From positions 187,134 through 251,133 of the forward strand of contig NZ_FRBS01000005.1 in assembly GCF_900142675.1 (NCBI RefSeq): a DNA stretch of 64,000 bases, given 5' to 3'. Shown here piece by piece: positions 42,508 through 51,894 of this stretch. Positions within the stretch are counted from its first letter, which is position 1; the number at the start of each line of letters is the position of its first letter. The position numbers were made by a program, and so were the translations under genes. The DNA is from Shouchella rhizosphaerae (GTDB lineage Bacteria > Bacillota > Bacilli > Bacillales > Bacillaceae_D). The notes under the pieces are model-generated. The model saw nothing but the letters and a program-made list of their open reading frames with translations, was not told where the DNA came from and did no database searches.

Positions 42508-43775
42508 CTGGTATCCGTCCCTTTCTGGTCAAGGTTTTGGTCAAGTTTCAGCAGCGCATGGAACAACACATTCGCAGCTGCCTCAATGTCACAGAGTGCA
42601 CTTGCTTCTTCAGGGCAATGGCTTTTGCCGCCAATGCTAGGCACAAACAACATGCCACTTCTTGTCACTGCCGCCATATGGGCTGCATCATGTCCAGCCA
42701 TGCTCCCGAGTGTCAGCGTCTTGTAGCCAAGTGAATCGGCTTGCTCCGCCAATGTATCGATTAGTAATTTGTCCATTGGCACAGGCCGTTGCGATAAAAA
42801 CGTTTCTTGCTTTATCGAAACGCCACGTCTCCTTGCGAGTTCTGCAATTTGGCTGTTTAATGCATGGCGGACAGCATCGATTTCTGCGCTTGTTTTGCCA
42901 CGAATTTCGACAACCATTTCCACTTGGCCAGGGATAATATTGGCGGCGTTCGGGCGCACGTCAAGTGTGCCAACTGTTGCGACTACTTCTTCTGCCTGCA
43001 TTTCCGCGGCCGCCTGTTCGACAGCTACAACCACTTCCGCCGCAGCGGCGAGTGCATCCTTACGTCCGGCCATGACAGTCGTCCCCGCATGATTGGCATC
43101 ACCTGTTACAGTTACAAGCTCTCTGTAAATGCCCGTAATGCCAGAAACAATGCCAACAGGAATACTGCTTGTGACTAAGCGTTTCCCTTGTTCAATATGG
43201 ACTTCAAGGTAAGCAGATAAAGGCGGCGCTAACGCGTGCGTGTCCTCAAAGCGATCGGGATCTCCCCCTGCTTGCCTAAGCGCTTCCGTCAACAACAGCT
43301 CATTGTCATCTGTCACACCCTCTAAGTCTTGCTTTGTTAACTTTCCTGCTACTGCCCGGCTGCCAAATGTCGATAAGCCAAACGGGTTCGGCTCCTCTGC
43401 CGTAAAGGAAACGAGTGCGAATGGATGGCGTGTTTCGATTCTTTCTTCGTTCAGTCGTTCCATTACTTCTAAGGCAATGAGAACACCGAGCGCGCCATCA
43501 TACATGCCACCGTTTGGCACCGTATCCATATGGGAGCCAAACGAAATAGCAGGAAGAGGTTGTCGCCCGTTGCGAAAAGCCCATATATTGGCGGCGGGAT
43601 CGCACTTAACATCAAGCCCAAGGCTGACACATTGTGTTTGCAACCATTCCCGAGCAGCGAGTTCCGCCGACGTGAACGTTGTCCGATCTAACCCGCCTTT
43701 CTCATTTTTGCCAAATTGGCCGAGTTCCTCGATCTTCCGTTGCAAGCGAGCACCGTTGATTGTCGGTTTTTTCAA
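42504..43775 (-). CDS. M20 amidohydrolase (AllC/N-carbamoyl amino acid hydrolase type)
   Basis: 423 residues from the TTG at 43775 ([20 protein letters not shown]). Zinc ligands: SFGSHMDTVPNGGMYDGALG (His, Asp), VSFTAEEPNPFG (Glu-Glu), EVHIEQGKRL (His) and a late His in AGHDAAHMA. Family members hydrolyse N-carbamoyl or ureido groups of amino acids, and some act on N-formyl groups. Between hutI and a HutF-like gene it could complete histidine breakdown by removing formyl from glutamate. It overlaps the hutI frame by 74 bases, an unusual length; the start is therefore uncertain. Confidence 0.8.
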   Translation of the reverse strand: MKKPTINGARLQRKIEELGQFGKNEKGGLDRTTFTSAELAAREWLQTQCVSLGLDVKCDPAANIWAFRNGRQPLPAISFGSHMDTVPNGGMYDGALGVLIALEVMERLNEERIETRHPFALVSFTAEEPNPFGLSTFGSRAVAGKLTKQDLEGVTDDNELLLTEALRQAGGDPDRFEDTHALAPPLSAYLEVHIEQGKRLVTSSIPVGIVSGITGIYRELVTVTGDANHAGTTVMAGRKDALAAAAEVVVAVEQAAAEMQAEEVVATVGTLDVRPNAANIIPGQVEMVVEIRGKTSAEIDAVRHALNSQIAELARRRGVSIKQETFLSQRPVPMDKLLIDTLAEQADSLGYKTLTLGSMAGHDAAHMAAVTRSGMLFVPSIGGKSHCPEEASALCDIEAAANVLFHALLKLDQNLDQKGTDTR

Positions 43776-45045
43776 GTAACACACCGCCTTCCACAACGAT
43801 TTTCCCTGCTTTCATGACTGTATCGACTCGATTAACAGCATAGTTATACTGCAATGTTTGATAGTTGGGCGCGTCAAATAGCACGAGATCAGCGTTTTTG
43901 CCTGCTTCAATGCTGCCGATGTCCTTCGCTCGGCCAATGGCGTGTGCGGCATTGATCGTGGAAGCGGCAAGCACCTCTTCTGGCGTCATTTTCATTGTCA
44001 GGCAAGCCAAATTCATTATGAATGGCAATGACTCAGTCGGCGATGAACCTGGGTTACGGTCTGTCGATAAGGCAACTGGTACTCCTGCTTCGATCATCGC
44101 CCGAGCATTGGCGGGCTCGGTCATTAGAAAAAAGGCTGTTCCTGGCAGAAGCACGGCGATAACGCCTGCCTCGGCCATTTGTTCGATGCCTGTTGGTGAG
44201 GCCTTTAACAAATGGTCTGCACTGACTGCCCCGACTTTTGCGGCAAGCTCAGCCCCTCCAAAGGAAACCAACTCATCGGCGTGGATTTTCGGCTTTAGCC
44301 CATGCTTTTTCCCTTCCTCCAAAATGTATTGCGATTGGGCGACCGTAAAGACGCCCTCTTCACAAAAGACATCACAAAACTCAGCTAAGTTTTCAGCTGC
44401 GACTTGGGGAATCATTTCTTCTGCCACTAATTGTACAAACCCATCAGGATCCTGTTTCCACTCAGGCGGAATCGCATGTGCCCCCATAAAAGTCGAGACG
44501 ACGTCTACTGGGTGTTCATTGTTTAATTGTTGAGCGACACGGAGCTGTTTTAGTTCAGCGTCTGTCGCTAACCCGTAGCCGCTTTTCGCCTCAACGGTCG
44601 TCACCCCGTGCTTCAAAAAACGGTCAAGCCGCAGCCGCGATTCATGGGCCAACTGGTCAGCAGTGGCTGCTCTCGTGCTTTTTGTTGTGCTTAAAATGCC
44701 GCCGCCTGCCTGTAAAATGCTCATATACGACTTGCCTTTCAAACGCATCGTCAATTCTTGTTCACGGCTGCCAGCAAAGACGAGATGTGTATGAGGGTCG
44801 ACGAGTCCAGGCGTGAGGATTTTCCCCGTTGCCTCAATCGTTTTCACCTTTCCAGAACGTTTTTGCAAGTAATGACGAGCATCTGCGTCTGTACCGGCAA
44901 AGGCAATCTTCTCTCCCTCAACGATGACACTCCCCCGTTCAATGACGCCAATTTCAGATAAGTCCTCTCCTACTTTTGGTTTGTCGCTTGCTCCGGCAAC
45001 AGTGACAACTTGTTCAGCTTCCTTGAGATATAAAAGTTCAGCCAT
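43702..45045 (-). CDS. hutI: Imidazolonepropionase HutI
   Basis: 447 residues. [20 protein letters not shown] (HxH), [36 protein letters not shown] (His, Glu) and [17 protein letters not shown] (Asp) are HutI signatures. The enzyme opens imidazolone-5-propionate to N-formimino-L-glutamate with a metal. AGGGAGGG precedes ATG; the start overlaps the hutU end by eight bases. The protein is about 25 residues longer than usual: after [14 protein letters not shown] the tail [18 protein letters not shown] runs through the next gene's start. Confidence 0.94.
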   Translation of the reverse strand: MAELLYLKEAEQVVTVAGASDKPKVGEDLSEIGVIERGSVIVEGEKIAFAGTDADARHYLQKRSGKVKTIEATGKILTPGLVDPHTHLVFAGSREQELTMRLKGKSYMSILQAGGGILSTTKSTRAATADQLAHESRLRLDRFLKHGVTTVEAKSGYGLATDAELKQLRVAQQLNNEHPVDVVSTFMGAHAIPPEWKQDPDGFVQLVAEEMIPQVAAENLAEFCDVFCEEGVFTVAQSQYILEEGKKHGLKPKIHADELVSFGGAELAAKVGAVSADHLLKASPTGIEQMAEAGVIAVLLPGTAFFLMTEPANARAMIEAGVPVALSTDRNPGSSPTESLPFIMNLACLTMKMTPEEVLAASTINAAHAIGRAKDIGSIEAGKNADLVLFDAPNYQTLQYNYAVNRVDTVMKAGKIVVEGGVLLEKTDNQRCSLATEDRGTRPIWQK

Positions 45046-46717
45046 TTTCTTTTCCCTCCCTTGCAAGGGCTGGAATGACAATGCCTGTTGCTTTTGCCGT
45101 TTCGATAGCTTTTTGATAACCAGCATCGGCATGGCGAACGACGCCTAGGCCTGGATCCGTTGTTAGCACACGCTCCAAACGCCGTGCCGCTTCCGCTGTC
45201 CCATCTGCGACGACAACCATGCCAGCGTGAAGGGAGTAGCCCATACCGACGCCGCCACCATGATGGACAGATACCCAGCTTGCCCCTGCAGCTGTATTCA
45301 CAAGTGCATTTAAAATTGGCCAATCAGCAACGGCGTCACTGCCGTCTTTCATTGCTTCTGTTTCCCGATTCGGCGAGGCGACCGAGCCTGCATCAAGGTG
45401 GTCACGTCCGATCACAATGGGGGCGGACAATTCTCCAGAAGCGACCATTTCATTAATCCGTTTGCCAAAACGGGCACGTTCCCCATAGCCGAGCCAGCAA
45501 ATCCTTGCCGGAAGGCCTTGGAAAGAAATATGGCGACGTGCCATGCGGATCCACTGGCATAACGGTTCATTGTCGGCAAACTCTTGCAAGATCACTTCAT
45601 CCGTTTTATCAATATCTGCTGGATCGCCAGAAAGGGCCACCCAGCGGAAAGGCCCTTTGCCTTCGCAAAATTGCGGGCGGATATATGCAGGAACAAAACC
45701 AGGAAATGAAAAGGCGTCACGAATCCCTTCATCAAAAGCAACTTGGCGAATATTATTGCCATAATCGAACACGATCGCGCCACGCTTTTTTAACTCAAGC
45801 ATCGCTTCAACATGCTCGGCCATACTCTTTTTCGCAAGGCTAATGTAAGCTTGGGGATCTTGCCTTCGCAGCACTTGCCCTTGTTCAAGGGTGAACCCTT
45901 TTGGCAAATAGCCATTCAAAGGATCATGCGCAGACGTTTGATCAGTGACAATGTCTGGAACAAACCCGCGATCAAGCATTTCTGGCAACACTTCAGCCGC
46001 ATTGCCGACTAAGCCGATTGAAAGGGGGATGCCTTCCTTTTTCGCGAGTTCTGCTTCCTCAATGGCCTCTGTTAGCGTATGGGCGACAATATCCAAATAG
46101 TTGGTCTCCATACGTTTGTCGATCCGGGAACGGTCCACGTCAACGCAAATAGCCACCCCATTTGCCATCGTGACCGCTAATGGTTGGGCGCCGCCCATGC
46201 CTCCTAATCCAGCTGTTACGGTAATCGTCCCTTTTAATGAGCCGCCAAAATGTTGTCGTGCACATTCGGCAAACGTCTCGTAAGTCCCTTGAACAATGCC
46301 TTGACTACCAATATAAATCCAACTTCCAGCTGTCATTTGCCCGTACATGGTTAAGCCTTTCTTATCAAGCTCATGAAAGGTATCCCAATTCGCCCAAGCA
46401 GGGACAAGGTTGGAATTGGCAAGCAACACCCGCGGAGCATCTTCATGTGTTTTAAAGACAGCAACCGGTTTCCCAGATTGAATGAGCAACGTTTCATCGT
46501 TATCAAGCGTTGTTAACGATGAAACAATACTATGATAAGACGGCCAATTGCGCGCAGCCTTGCCAATCCCGCCGTAGACAACTAATTGATCTGGATGCTC
46601 TGCTACTTCTTCATCTAAATTATTCATAAGCATACGGAGCGCTGCTTCCTGCACCCACCCTTTGGCCGTTAAGGCAGTGCCTCTTTTCGCACGAATCGGT
46701 TCATTGTTCAGATTCAC
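45038..46717 (-). CDS. hutU: Urocanate hydratase HutU
   Basis: 559 residues (family 550-560). MILGRE-type urocanase features are clear: [20 protein letters not shown], the NAD-binding [19 protein letters not shown], and [13 protein letters not shown]-like [19 protein letters not shown], with the conserved Cys of [10 protein letters not shown]. HutU converts urocanate to imidazolonepropionate using tightly bound NAD. A GTG start follows GGGGG. It heads a five-gene leftward operon; no hutH (histidase) or hutP lies in the window. Confidence 0.95.
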   Translation of the reverse strand: MNLNNEPIRAKRGTALTAKGWVQEAALRMLMNNLDEEVAEHPDQLVVYGGIGKAARNWPSYHSIVSSLTTLDNDETLLIQSGKPVAVFKTHEDAPRVLLANSNLVPAWANWDTFHELDKKGLTMYGQMTAGSWIYIGSQGIVQGTYETFAECARQHFGGSLKGTITVTAGLGGMGGAQPLAVTMANGVAICVDVDRSRIDKRMETNYLDIVAHTLTEAIEEAELAKKEGIPLSIGLVGNAAEVLPEMLDRGFVPDIVTDQTSAHDPLNGYLPKGFTLEQGQVLRRQDPQAYISLAKKSMAEHVEAMLELKKRGAIVFDYGNNIRQVAFDEGIRDAFSFPGFVPAYIRPQFCEGKGPFRWVALSGDPADIDKTDEVILQEFADNEPLCQWIRMARRHISFQGLPARICWLGYGERARFGKRINEMVASGELSAPIVIGRDHLDAGSVASPNRETEAMKDGSDAVADWPILNALVNTAAGASWVSVHHGGGVGMGYSLHAGMVVVADGTAEAARRLERVLTTDPGLGVVRHADAGYQKAIETAKATGIVIPALAREGKENG

Positions 46718-46870
46718 TGTGGCATTTCCCCCTTTACATGTCTTACTTAGCAGTATAGGGAGCTACATCATTTGCGCCTAGCTGATTTCGATTGGATTTT
46801 TATTTCATATATTCGACTTTTCATTTATTTCTGTCCGAAAATTTTCCTTTCATTTGCACTTTTTTTAGGT

Positions 46871-48349
46871 TTAATCCTTTTCTGTAGTTAGTTCTCGAAT
46901 GCGGTACTGGTTCGGACTGTACGCGGTTTGTTTTTTAAATGCCTTTGAAAAATAGGCTGGGTTTGCATAGCCTACCCGTTCGGCAATCTCACCGATGGCG
47001 AGCATAGGGTCAGCAAGGAGCTCCTTGGCCGCCGCAATCCGAATGTCTTGCAGCGCGTGGCGAAACGATTGTTTGAGCCGTATGGAAAACAACTGGCTTA
47101 AATACGAAGGATTTCTGCCGACATGCTCTGCTACACGGGTTAAATTAAGCTTAGGGTTTTGGTAATGCTTGTTCATATATCGGAGCGCTTCATGGACAAC
47201 GTCCGTTTTTTGGACCGTTTCCACGCGACGCGTTTGCTCAAACAGAAATTGAATAAACAAAATGAGCTCTTGGACAATCCTTGCTAAAACTGGCATATTT
47301 AATACGCTATTAAACAAATTGTAATAGGCGCGTTCCACGTCCTCTCCTGCCATTTTCCAATTACGCATATACCGGCGCACTTGGGCAAGAATGCTTGTCA
47401 ACTTAATCCGCAGCAGTCTAGGATCGGGCAAAGCGCCACTGGCATAATAAAATTCCCCGTATAGCCATTGCTTAAGGGAAGTGAGTTTATTTTCTCTCAG
47501 CATTTCGATCCAAATTCGTTGTTCCTCTGGTGTCAAAAGTGGATCAATTCGTTCCCATGAAAATGCTTCGCCAGTTACGATCACTTGGTCAAAACCAATA
47601 AAAAATGCTCGTTGCAAATGGAGTAGCGCTCGCTGATACGCTTCCTGCAAAGTACGATTTTCCTTTTGGTCCAAAACAAAGACAGCTAAGCCGTTGTTTT
47701 CGTCCCCCCAACTATTAAGCAGCTTATGGCACAGTTTTTCCCGCCAAGGGTCCCGATCAGGAAACACAAGTATCACCACGTCACTAAGCGGGAGAATAGC
47801 CGGTTTATCTGTAAATGGGAAAGCTTCGGCAAATTCAAGCAATTTTACGGTTTTTCTTTTCTCTTCATGTTGGATGAGCACCACATCTCCTGAAAACGAA
47901 TCGGTCCGACCAGGCAAAAAAAGGTCACGGTACGATGGACAGGGCCACTCAGGCTCTTCTTTTTCGCTCTGGACAACAGAGTGCTTTTCTCGCAGTAACT
48001 TGTGTAAATGCCGCAATAGTTTCTCAGAATCAAGTGGTTTTATAAGCAAGTCGACACAGCCAAGTTCTAGCGCCTGCATTGCTTTTGCATACGTTCCTTC
48101 TGCAGAAACCGCCACAAGAGCAGGCGTAAAGATGGCCGTATAATGTTTTAATTGTTCCCATTCACGCCCCTGAAACATATCCAATTCAAGGCAAATGACA
48201 TCAGGCCGTTCTGTTTCCATTTGTTCAAACAGTTCTTCCGGCGAACATGCAATGCCGGCACGCTCTACTTGCAAATGAGAAGAACGAATCAACCACTCCA
48301 TTCCGTAGCACTCGCTTAAGTCACGGTCACACACAATAATACGCTTCAT
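46871..48349 (-). CDS. AraC-type response regulator-like protein with Glu at the phosphorylation site
   Basis: 492 residues. Residues 1-120 are a receiver domain (IIVCDRDLSECYGMEWLIRS), but the phosphoacceptor Asp is replaced by Glu55 in VICLELDMFQG; the Ser and Lys (VAVSAEG, LLIKPLDSEKL) remain. The C-terminal 100 residues are an AraC double helix-turn-helix: LTRVAEHVGRNPSYLSQLFS and AIGEIAERVGYANPAYFSKA. The middle is of YesN type. GGGTGG lies before ATG. It lies directly upstream of hutU in the same direction (153-base gap), so it may control the hut operon. No partner kinase is adjacent. Confidence 0.88.
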   Translation of the reverse strand: MKRIIVCDRDLSECYGMEWLIRSSHLQVERAGIACSPEELFEQMETERPDVICLELDMFQGREWEQLKHYTAIFTPALVAVSAEGTYAKAMQALELGCVDLLIKPLDSEKLLRHLHKLLREKHSVVQSEKEEPEWPCPSYRDLFLPGRTDSFSGDVVLIQHEEKRKTVKLLEFAEAFPFTDKPAILPLSDVVILVFPDRDPWREKLCHKLLNSWGDENNGLAVFVLDQKENRTLQEAYQRALLHLQRAFFIGFDQVIVTGEAFSWERIDPLLTPEEQRIWIEMLRENKLTSLKQWLYGEFYYASGALPDPRLLRIKLTSILAQVRRYMRNWKMAGEDVERAYYNLFNSVLNMPVLARIVQELILFIQFLFEQTRRVETVQKTDVVHEALRYMNKHYQNPKLNLTRVAEHVGRNPSYLSQLFSIRLKQSFRHALQDIRIAAAKELLADPMLAIGEIAERVGYANPAYFSKAFKKQTAYSPNQYRIRELTTEKD

Positions 48350-48516
48350 CTCAACACCACCCTTTGCTAATCGTTTATACTTCAGTTTAAAAGATTTCTC
48401 CTCTAAATGGAATGGAATTACATTTTCCCAACATAACATTGCTTATAAAAAAATGAAAAAACACCCGTAAGCCGGACAAATCGAATTTATGACCATCATG
48501 CCTCTTCGCCAAAATC

Positions 48517-48564
48517 AAACGTCAAAACCGAAGGAGAAGGGACTCTCCTTCGGTTTTGACGTTT
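48517..48564. terminator. Long hairpin terminator downstream of the MFS gene
   Basis: A perfect 21-bp inverted repeat (arm starting AAACGTCAAAACCGAAGGAG, other arm its complement) with a 6-base loop AGGGAC, 32 bases after the MFS stop on the minus strand. T-tracts (GTTTGATTTTGG) follow. Confidence 0.75.
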
Positions 48565-48595
48565 TCCTCTCTCCTAAATTACAATCATGTTTTTC

Positions 48596-49858
48596 CTATA
48601 CCGACTGACTTTGCACTGGCTTTTGAACAAACAAAGAGGCTTTTTCAATGGCCGGAAGCTTTCGAAGGACTGGGTGAACCAACCAGCTGGCACTAAATAA
48701 CAACATCGCTATCCCACAAAACGCCACAGGCAAGACGGGGGTAAAGGTAGAGCCAAGCGCCCCACCTATAAGGGAACCAACCGGCACACCGACTGCTGCT
48801 GCACTGGATAGGACTGTCACGACACGGCCAATCATCGCTTCTTCCACTTGTTGTTGGATGGACGAAAAAATGAGGATATTAAAGATGCCAATCGCGATAC
48901 TGCCGATACAGAAGCAAGGCAAAGAAAAGTAAACGGGCAGAAAAGCAGTACCAAGCCAGGCAATGCCGGTACTAGAAAAACCAATGACCGTTAGCAGCCC
49001 GAAACGGCATTCTTTGACTATCGGAGTCACTAGTGTGCCAATCATGACGCCAAGTGACAATCCAGCCAAATAAAAACCATAAATGGCTTCACTATTGCCT
49101 TTCATTAATGTAAAGGCAGGCAAATTCGGAACCATTACGCCCAGCGCCATATTAATAAAAATAATCGACCCAATCATTTTTGGGATAAGCGATTGAGAAA
49201 TATACGTCATCCCTGCCTTTAAATCTGTTTTGTAGGCGACCACGCTTTGTTTCATGCCTTGTCTGTCTTGAGGGACAGTGTTTTGTCTAAAGCGGAATAA
49301 TGTATACGTTAATGATGACAACAAATGGCAAACCGCTGTAATTAAAATGGCTTGAACAGGGCCGATGAAAGCAACAAGAACACCGGCCCCAGCAACAAAA
49401 GCGATACCCATTCCTTCCCTCACCGTTTGCAAATACGCATTTGCTTTAATAATGTTTTCTTTACCAACAATAATTGGCATAATCGTTGATTCGATCGGGT
49501 ATGTAAACTTGGCTAGCAAAGAAACAGCAAATAGCAATGTGATGACATAATAAACGTTCAGGCCAATCGTTGCGTAGAACAGTGGTAGTGTAAATAGCAA
49601 TGCTGACTTCAACACTTCGCATACGATTAAGCCTTTTTTGTACGTGACGTATCGAGCAAATGGCGCGATTAAGAAAGCCAACGCATTTGCCAATGTTACT
49701 GCGAAATAAGCGAGACCTGAATAAAAGACATTTCCGCTCAAATAGAGGACAAGCAACATACCCGAAACCGCATAAACGCCTGCACCAATTCCATTAATAA
49801 ACACGCCAGAAAGCAAAATCATAAAATTTCTTTCACGTAAAAATGATCGTGTTTTCAT
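48596..49858 (-). CDS. MFS transporter (MefA/EntS-like efflux group)
   Basis: 420 residues with about twelve membrane segments. GVFINGIGAGVYAVSGMLLV and FAVTLANALAFLIAPFARYV followed by KKGLIVCEVLKSALLF resemble the macrolide/siderophore exporter-type MFS_3 group. A conserved AVGVPVGSLIGGALGSTFTP is in the second half. GAGGGG precedes ATG. It is divergent from a two-component operon with an Fnr-like box between. Substrate unknown. Confidence 0.85.
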   Translation of the reverse strand: MKTRSFLRERNFMILLSGVFINGIGAGVYAVSGMLLVLYLSGNVFYSGLAYFAVTLANALAFLIAPFARYVTYKKGLIVCEVLKSALLFTLPLFYATIGLNVYYVITLLFAVSLLAKFTYPIESTIMPIIVGKENIIKANAYLQTVREGMGIAFVAGAGVLVAFIGPVQAILITAVCHLLSSLTYTLFRFRQNTVPQDRQGMKQSVVAYKTDLKAGMTYISQSLIPKMIGSIIFINMALGVMVPNLPAFTLMKGNSEAIYGFYLAGLSLGVMIGTLVTPIVKECRFGLLTVIGFSSTGIAWLGTAFLPVYFSLPCFCIGSIAIGIFNILIFSSIQQQVEEAMIGRVVTVLSSAAAVGVPVGSLIGGALGSTFTPVLPVAFCGIAMLLFSASWLVHPVLRKLPAIEKASLFVQKPVQSQSV

Positions 49859-50170
49859 TTACGTCCCCTCTTCATCATTCTTTTTTGTTCCTCCCATCTT
49901 TTACATAATGCATGCATCAATGGAATGTGGAGGTTAAGGTTACTGTCAAAGCAGAGAGCGAGACCGCCCTTCTTTTGATCACACAACAGCTTTTTCTTTA
50001 CGTTCTATCATACAATTTAAAAATTTAAATCACAACATTTTTTTAAATCAATTTACGTGTGACACCTGTCACAAAAAAGCAATGACATCTATGAATAGCA
50101 CTCTAGCCGGTTATCGCTTAATCTATAAAGGCGCTATAATATAAGGGATTGCCTATAAAGGAGCCTCCCT
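49859..50170. other. Divergent promoter region between MFS gene and two-component operon
   Basis: Very AT-rich, with a CRP/Fnr-type box at 50058-50073 and a TATAAT at 50135-50140 upstream of the kinase gene (no good -35). CTATAAAGG occurs twice near 50123 and 50152. No gene is seen. Confidence 0.5.
50058..50073. promoter_or_regulatory. Candidate Fnr/CRP-family box
   Basis: TGTGACACCTGTCACA is a perfect TGTGA-N6-TCACA dyad, the consensus for Bacillus Fnr and related Crp-family regulators. It lies 98 bases before the histidine kinase start and about 200 from the MFS start. Confidence 0.6.
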
Positions 50171-51265
50171 ATGATTCGACTTTATCCCCGGGAACAAATG
50201 AAACGCTATCTTTTCGTTGATATTTTCGTGTTTACTTTTTTGTTTTTTAATTTGTTAACGTTAGAAAGCGAAGTGCCTTTGTTGCTACGCTTGTTTTGTT
50301 TTGCGGCTATTTTAGCTGCTTATTATGTAGCACTATGGTGGAAGGATTGGCGCTTTGTCGCTGCGAGCGCCGCCGGCATTTGTCTGTTCGCATTTGCCGC
50401 AATATTGATTGATCACAGCTTATTGATTTATCTTTTTCTTTTTAGCGATGTAAGTGGCAGAGTCCGTTTTTGGCCTTACTTATGCCTGTCAATGTTGTTC
50501 TTGACGTCCAGTTATCTGGCTGTCTTTACGGTCACAACAGGCAAGCCTCTTTCGTTTTTGACGACTGTTTATGCGCCTTTTTTATTCTTACAACTCATTT
50601 TGCCAGTAACGATTCGCTATATGAAACGAGCCCACAGTCTCGAACGAGATCTCGCTAGTGCCCAATCAGAACTTGCTGCCTTTGCGAAAGAAGAAGAACG
50701 AAACCGGATTGCTAGAGATTTGCACGATACGCTAGGCCACACACTTGCCGTCATTAAATTTAAAAGCGAACTGGCGATCCGATTAGCAGACAGCCATCCC
50801 CTAGCAGCCAAACGGGAAATGGAGGATGTCCTTGATACAGCACGTTCCGCTGCCAAGCAAGTCCGCGAGGTGGTGTCTGGTTTAAAGCATATCGAAATCA
50901 AGCCTGAAATCGACCATGCGAAAACGTTGTTTAAAGGAACGTTCACCACCTTTTCTGTCCGCGGTGAAGAACAAATCCCTACACTTACGGAAGTGGTTGA
51001 AACCATGGTGGCGTTGTCGATTCGAGAAGCGCTTGTAAACTGTTATAAACATAGCCGCGCTGATAGAGTGGAATTGGCGTTTTCCCATACAGAGCGCGAG
51101 CTTGTTTGCCACATTCGCGATGACGGAGTGGGAATCGGATCACCTGACATAAAAAAAGGCGACGGCATCGCCTCAATGAAAGAGCGCATGCGCCTCGTTG
51201 GCGGCACATGTTTATGGGAAAGCGGTAGCTCAGGCACAACGGTTACGTTGGCCGTGCCAACTTGA
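50171..51265 (+). CDS. Sensor histidine kinase, DesK/NarL-partner type
   Basis: 364 residues. Five or so membrane segments (residues 13-150) without a large extracellular domain, then a coiled coil and the HisKA_3 motif RIARDLHDTLGHTLAVIKFK with His185, and a HATPase domain (ALSIREALVNCYKHSRADRV, IRDDGVGIGSPDIKKGDGIA). The architecture resembles the membrane-thickness sensor DesK. AAAGGAG precedes ATG. It is followed 20 bases later by its NarL-type response regulator. Confidence 0.93.
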   Translation: MIRLYPREQMKRYLFVDIFVFTFLFFNLLTLESEVPLLLRLFCFAAILAAYYVALWWKDWRFVAASAAGICLFAFAAILIDHSLLIYLFLFSDVSGRVRFWPYLCLSMLFLTSSYLAVFTVTTGKPLSFLTTVYAPFLFLQLILPVTIRYMKRAHSLERDLASAQSELAAFAKEEERNRIARDLHDTLGHTLAVIKFKSELAIRLADSHPLAAKREMEDVLDTARSAAKQVREVVSGLKHIEIKPEIDHAKTLFKGTFTTFSVRGEEQIPTLTEVVETMVALSIREALVNCYKHSRADRVELAFSHTERELVCHIRDDGVGIGSPDIKKGDGIASMKERMRLVGGTCLWESGSSGTTVTLAVPT

Positions 51266-51285
51266 CACGTAAAAGGAGAAGGAAA

Positions 51286-51891
51286 ATGATTCAAATATTA
51301 ATTGCTGAAGATCAAACGATTTTGCGCAATGCGCTTGAGTCACTGCTTAACTTAGAAAAAGACATTCATGTAGCCGGAGCCGTTTCTAGCGGCGCTTCAG
51401 TCCGCTCGTTTCCCGGCCTTGGGGAGCTAGATTTGCTTCTCATGGATATCGAAATGCCTGATGGGACAGGGCTCGAGACAGCGAAATACATGAAACAGCA
51501 TGGATTCAAAGGGAAAATTGCGCTGTTGACGACCTTTTCGCGGCCAGGCTATATTGAACAAGCGATGAAACTTGGCGTGGACGGCTATTTGCTTAAAGAT
51601 GACCCGATTGATCAATTGATTGTAGCGATCCGCCGCATTGTAGCTGGCGAACACGTCATCTCTCCGGCTCTTAGCAACATGTTGTTTCGTTTGCAGCCCA
51701 ACCCATTAAATGACCGTGAACAAGAGATGCTCCGGCGAGTGCGCAATGGCGAAAGCACAGAAACGATCGCCTCTGCCATGCACCTTTCCCTCGGAACAGT
51801 CCGCAACTATTTATCATCTGCGATGCAAAAACTTGAAACGACTAACCGCCACGACGCATTGCGGATCGCAGAAGAGAAAGGATGGATATAA
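51286..51891 (+). CDS. NarL/FixJ family response regulator
   Basis: 201 residues. Receiver domain with the phosphoacceptor Asp54 (LDLLLMDIEMPDGTG), Thr in LLTTFSRPGY and Lys in YLLKDDPID. LuxR-type helix-turn-helix at residues 140-195 (LNDREQEMLRRVRNGESTET, ASAMHLSLGTVRNYLSSAMQ). ATG at 51286 has AAAAGGAGAAGG before it. It pairs with the kinase upstream; DesR of B. subtilis, which controls lipid desaturation, is similar in shape. Confidence 0.93.
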   Translation: MIQILIAEDQTILRNALESLLNLEKDIHVAGAVSSGASVRSFPGLGELDLLLMDIEMPDGTGLETAKYMKQHGFKGKIALLTTFSRPGYIEQAMKLGVDGYLLKDDPIDQLIVAIRRIVAGEHVISPALSNMLFRLQPNPLNDREQEMLRRVRNGESTETIASAMHLSLGTVRNYLSSAMQKLETTNRHDALRIAEEKGWI

Positions 51892-51894
51892 GAC

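Noticed and set aside
43865-44533. Open frame of 222 codons opposite hutI
   Set aside because: Antisense shadow of hutI with no ribosome binding site.
50671-51006. Antisense frame over the histidine kinase
   Set aside because: Mirror of the conserved HisKA/HATPase region.
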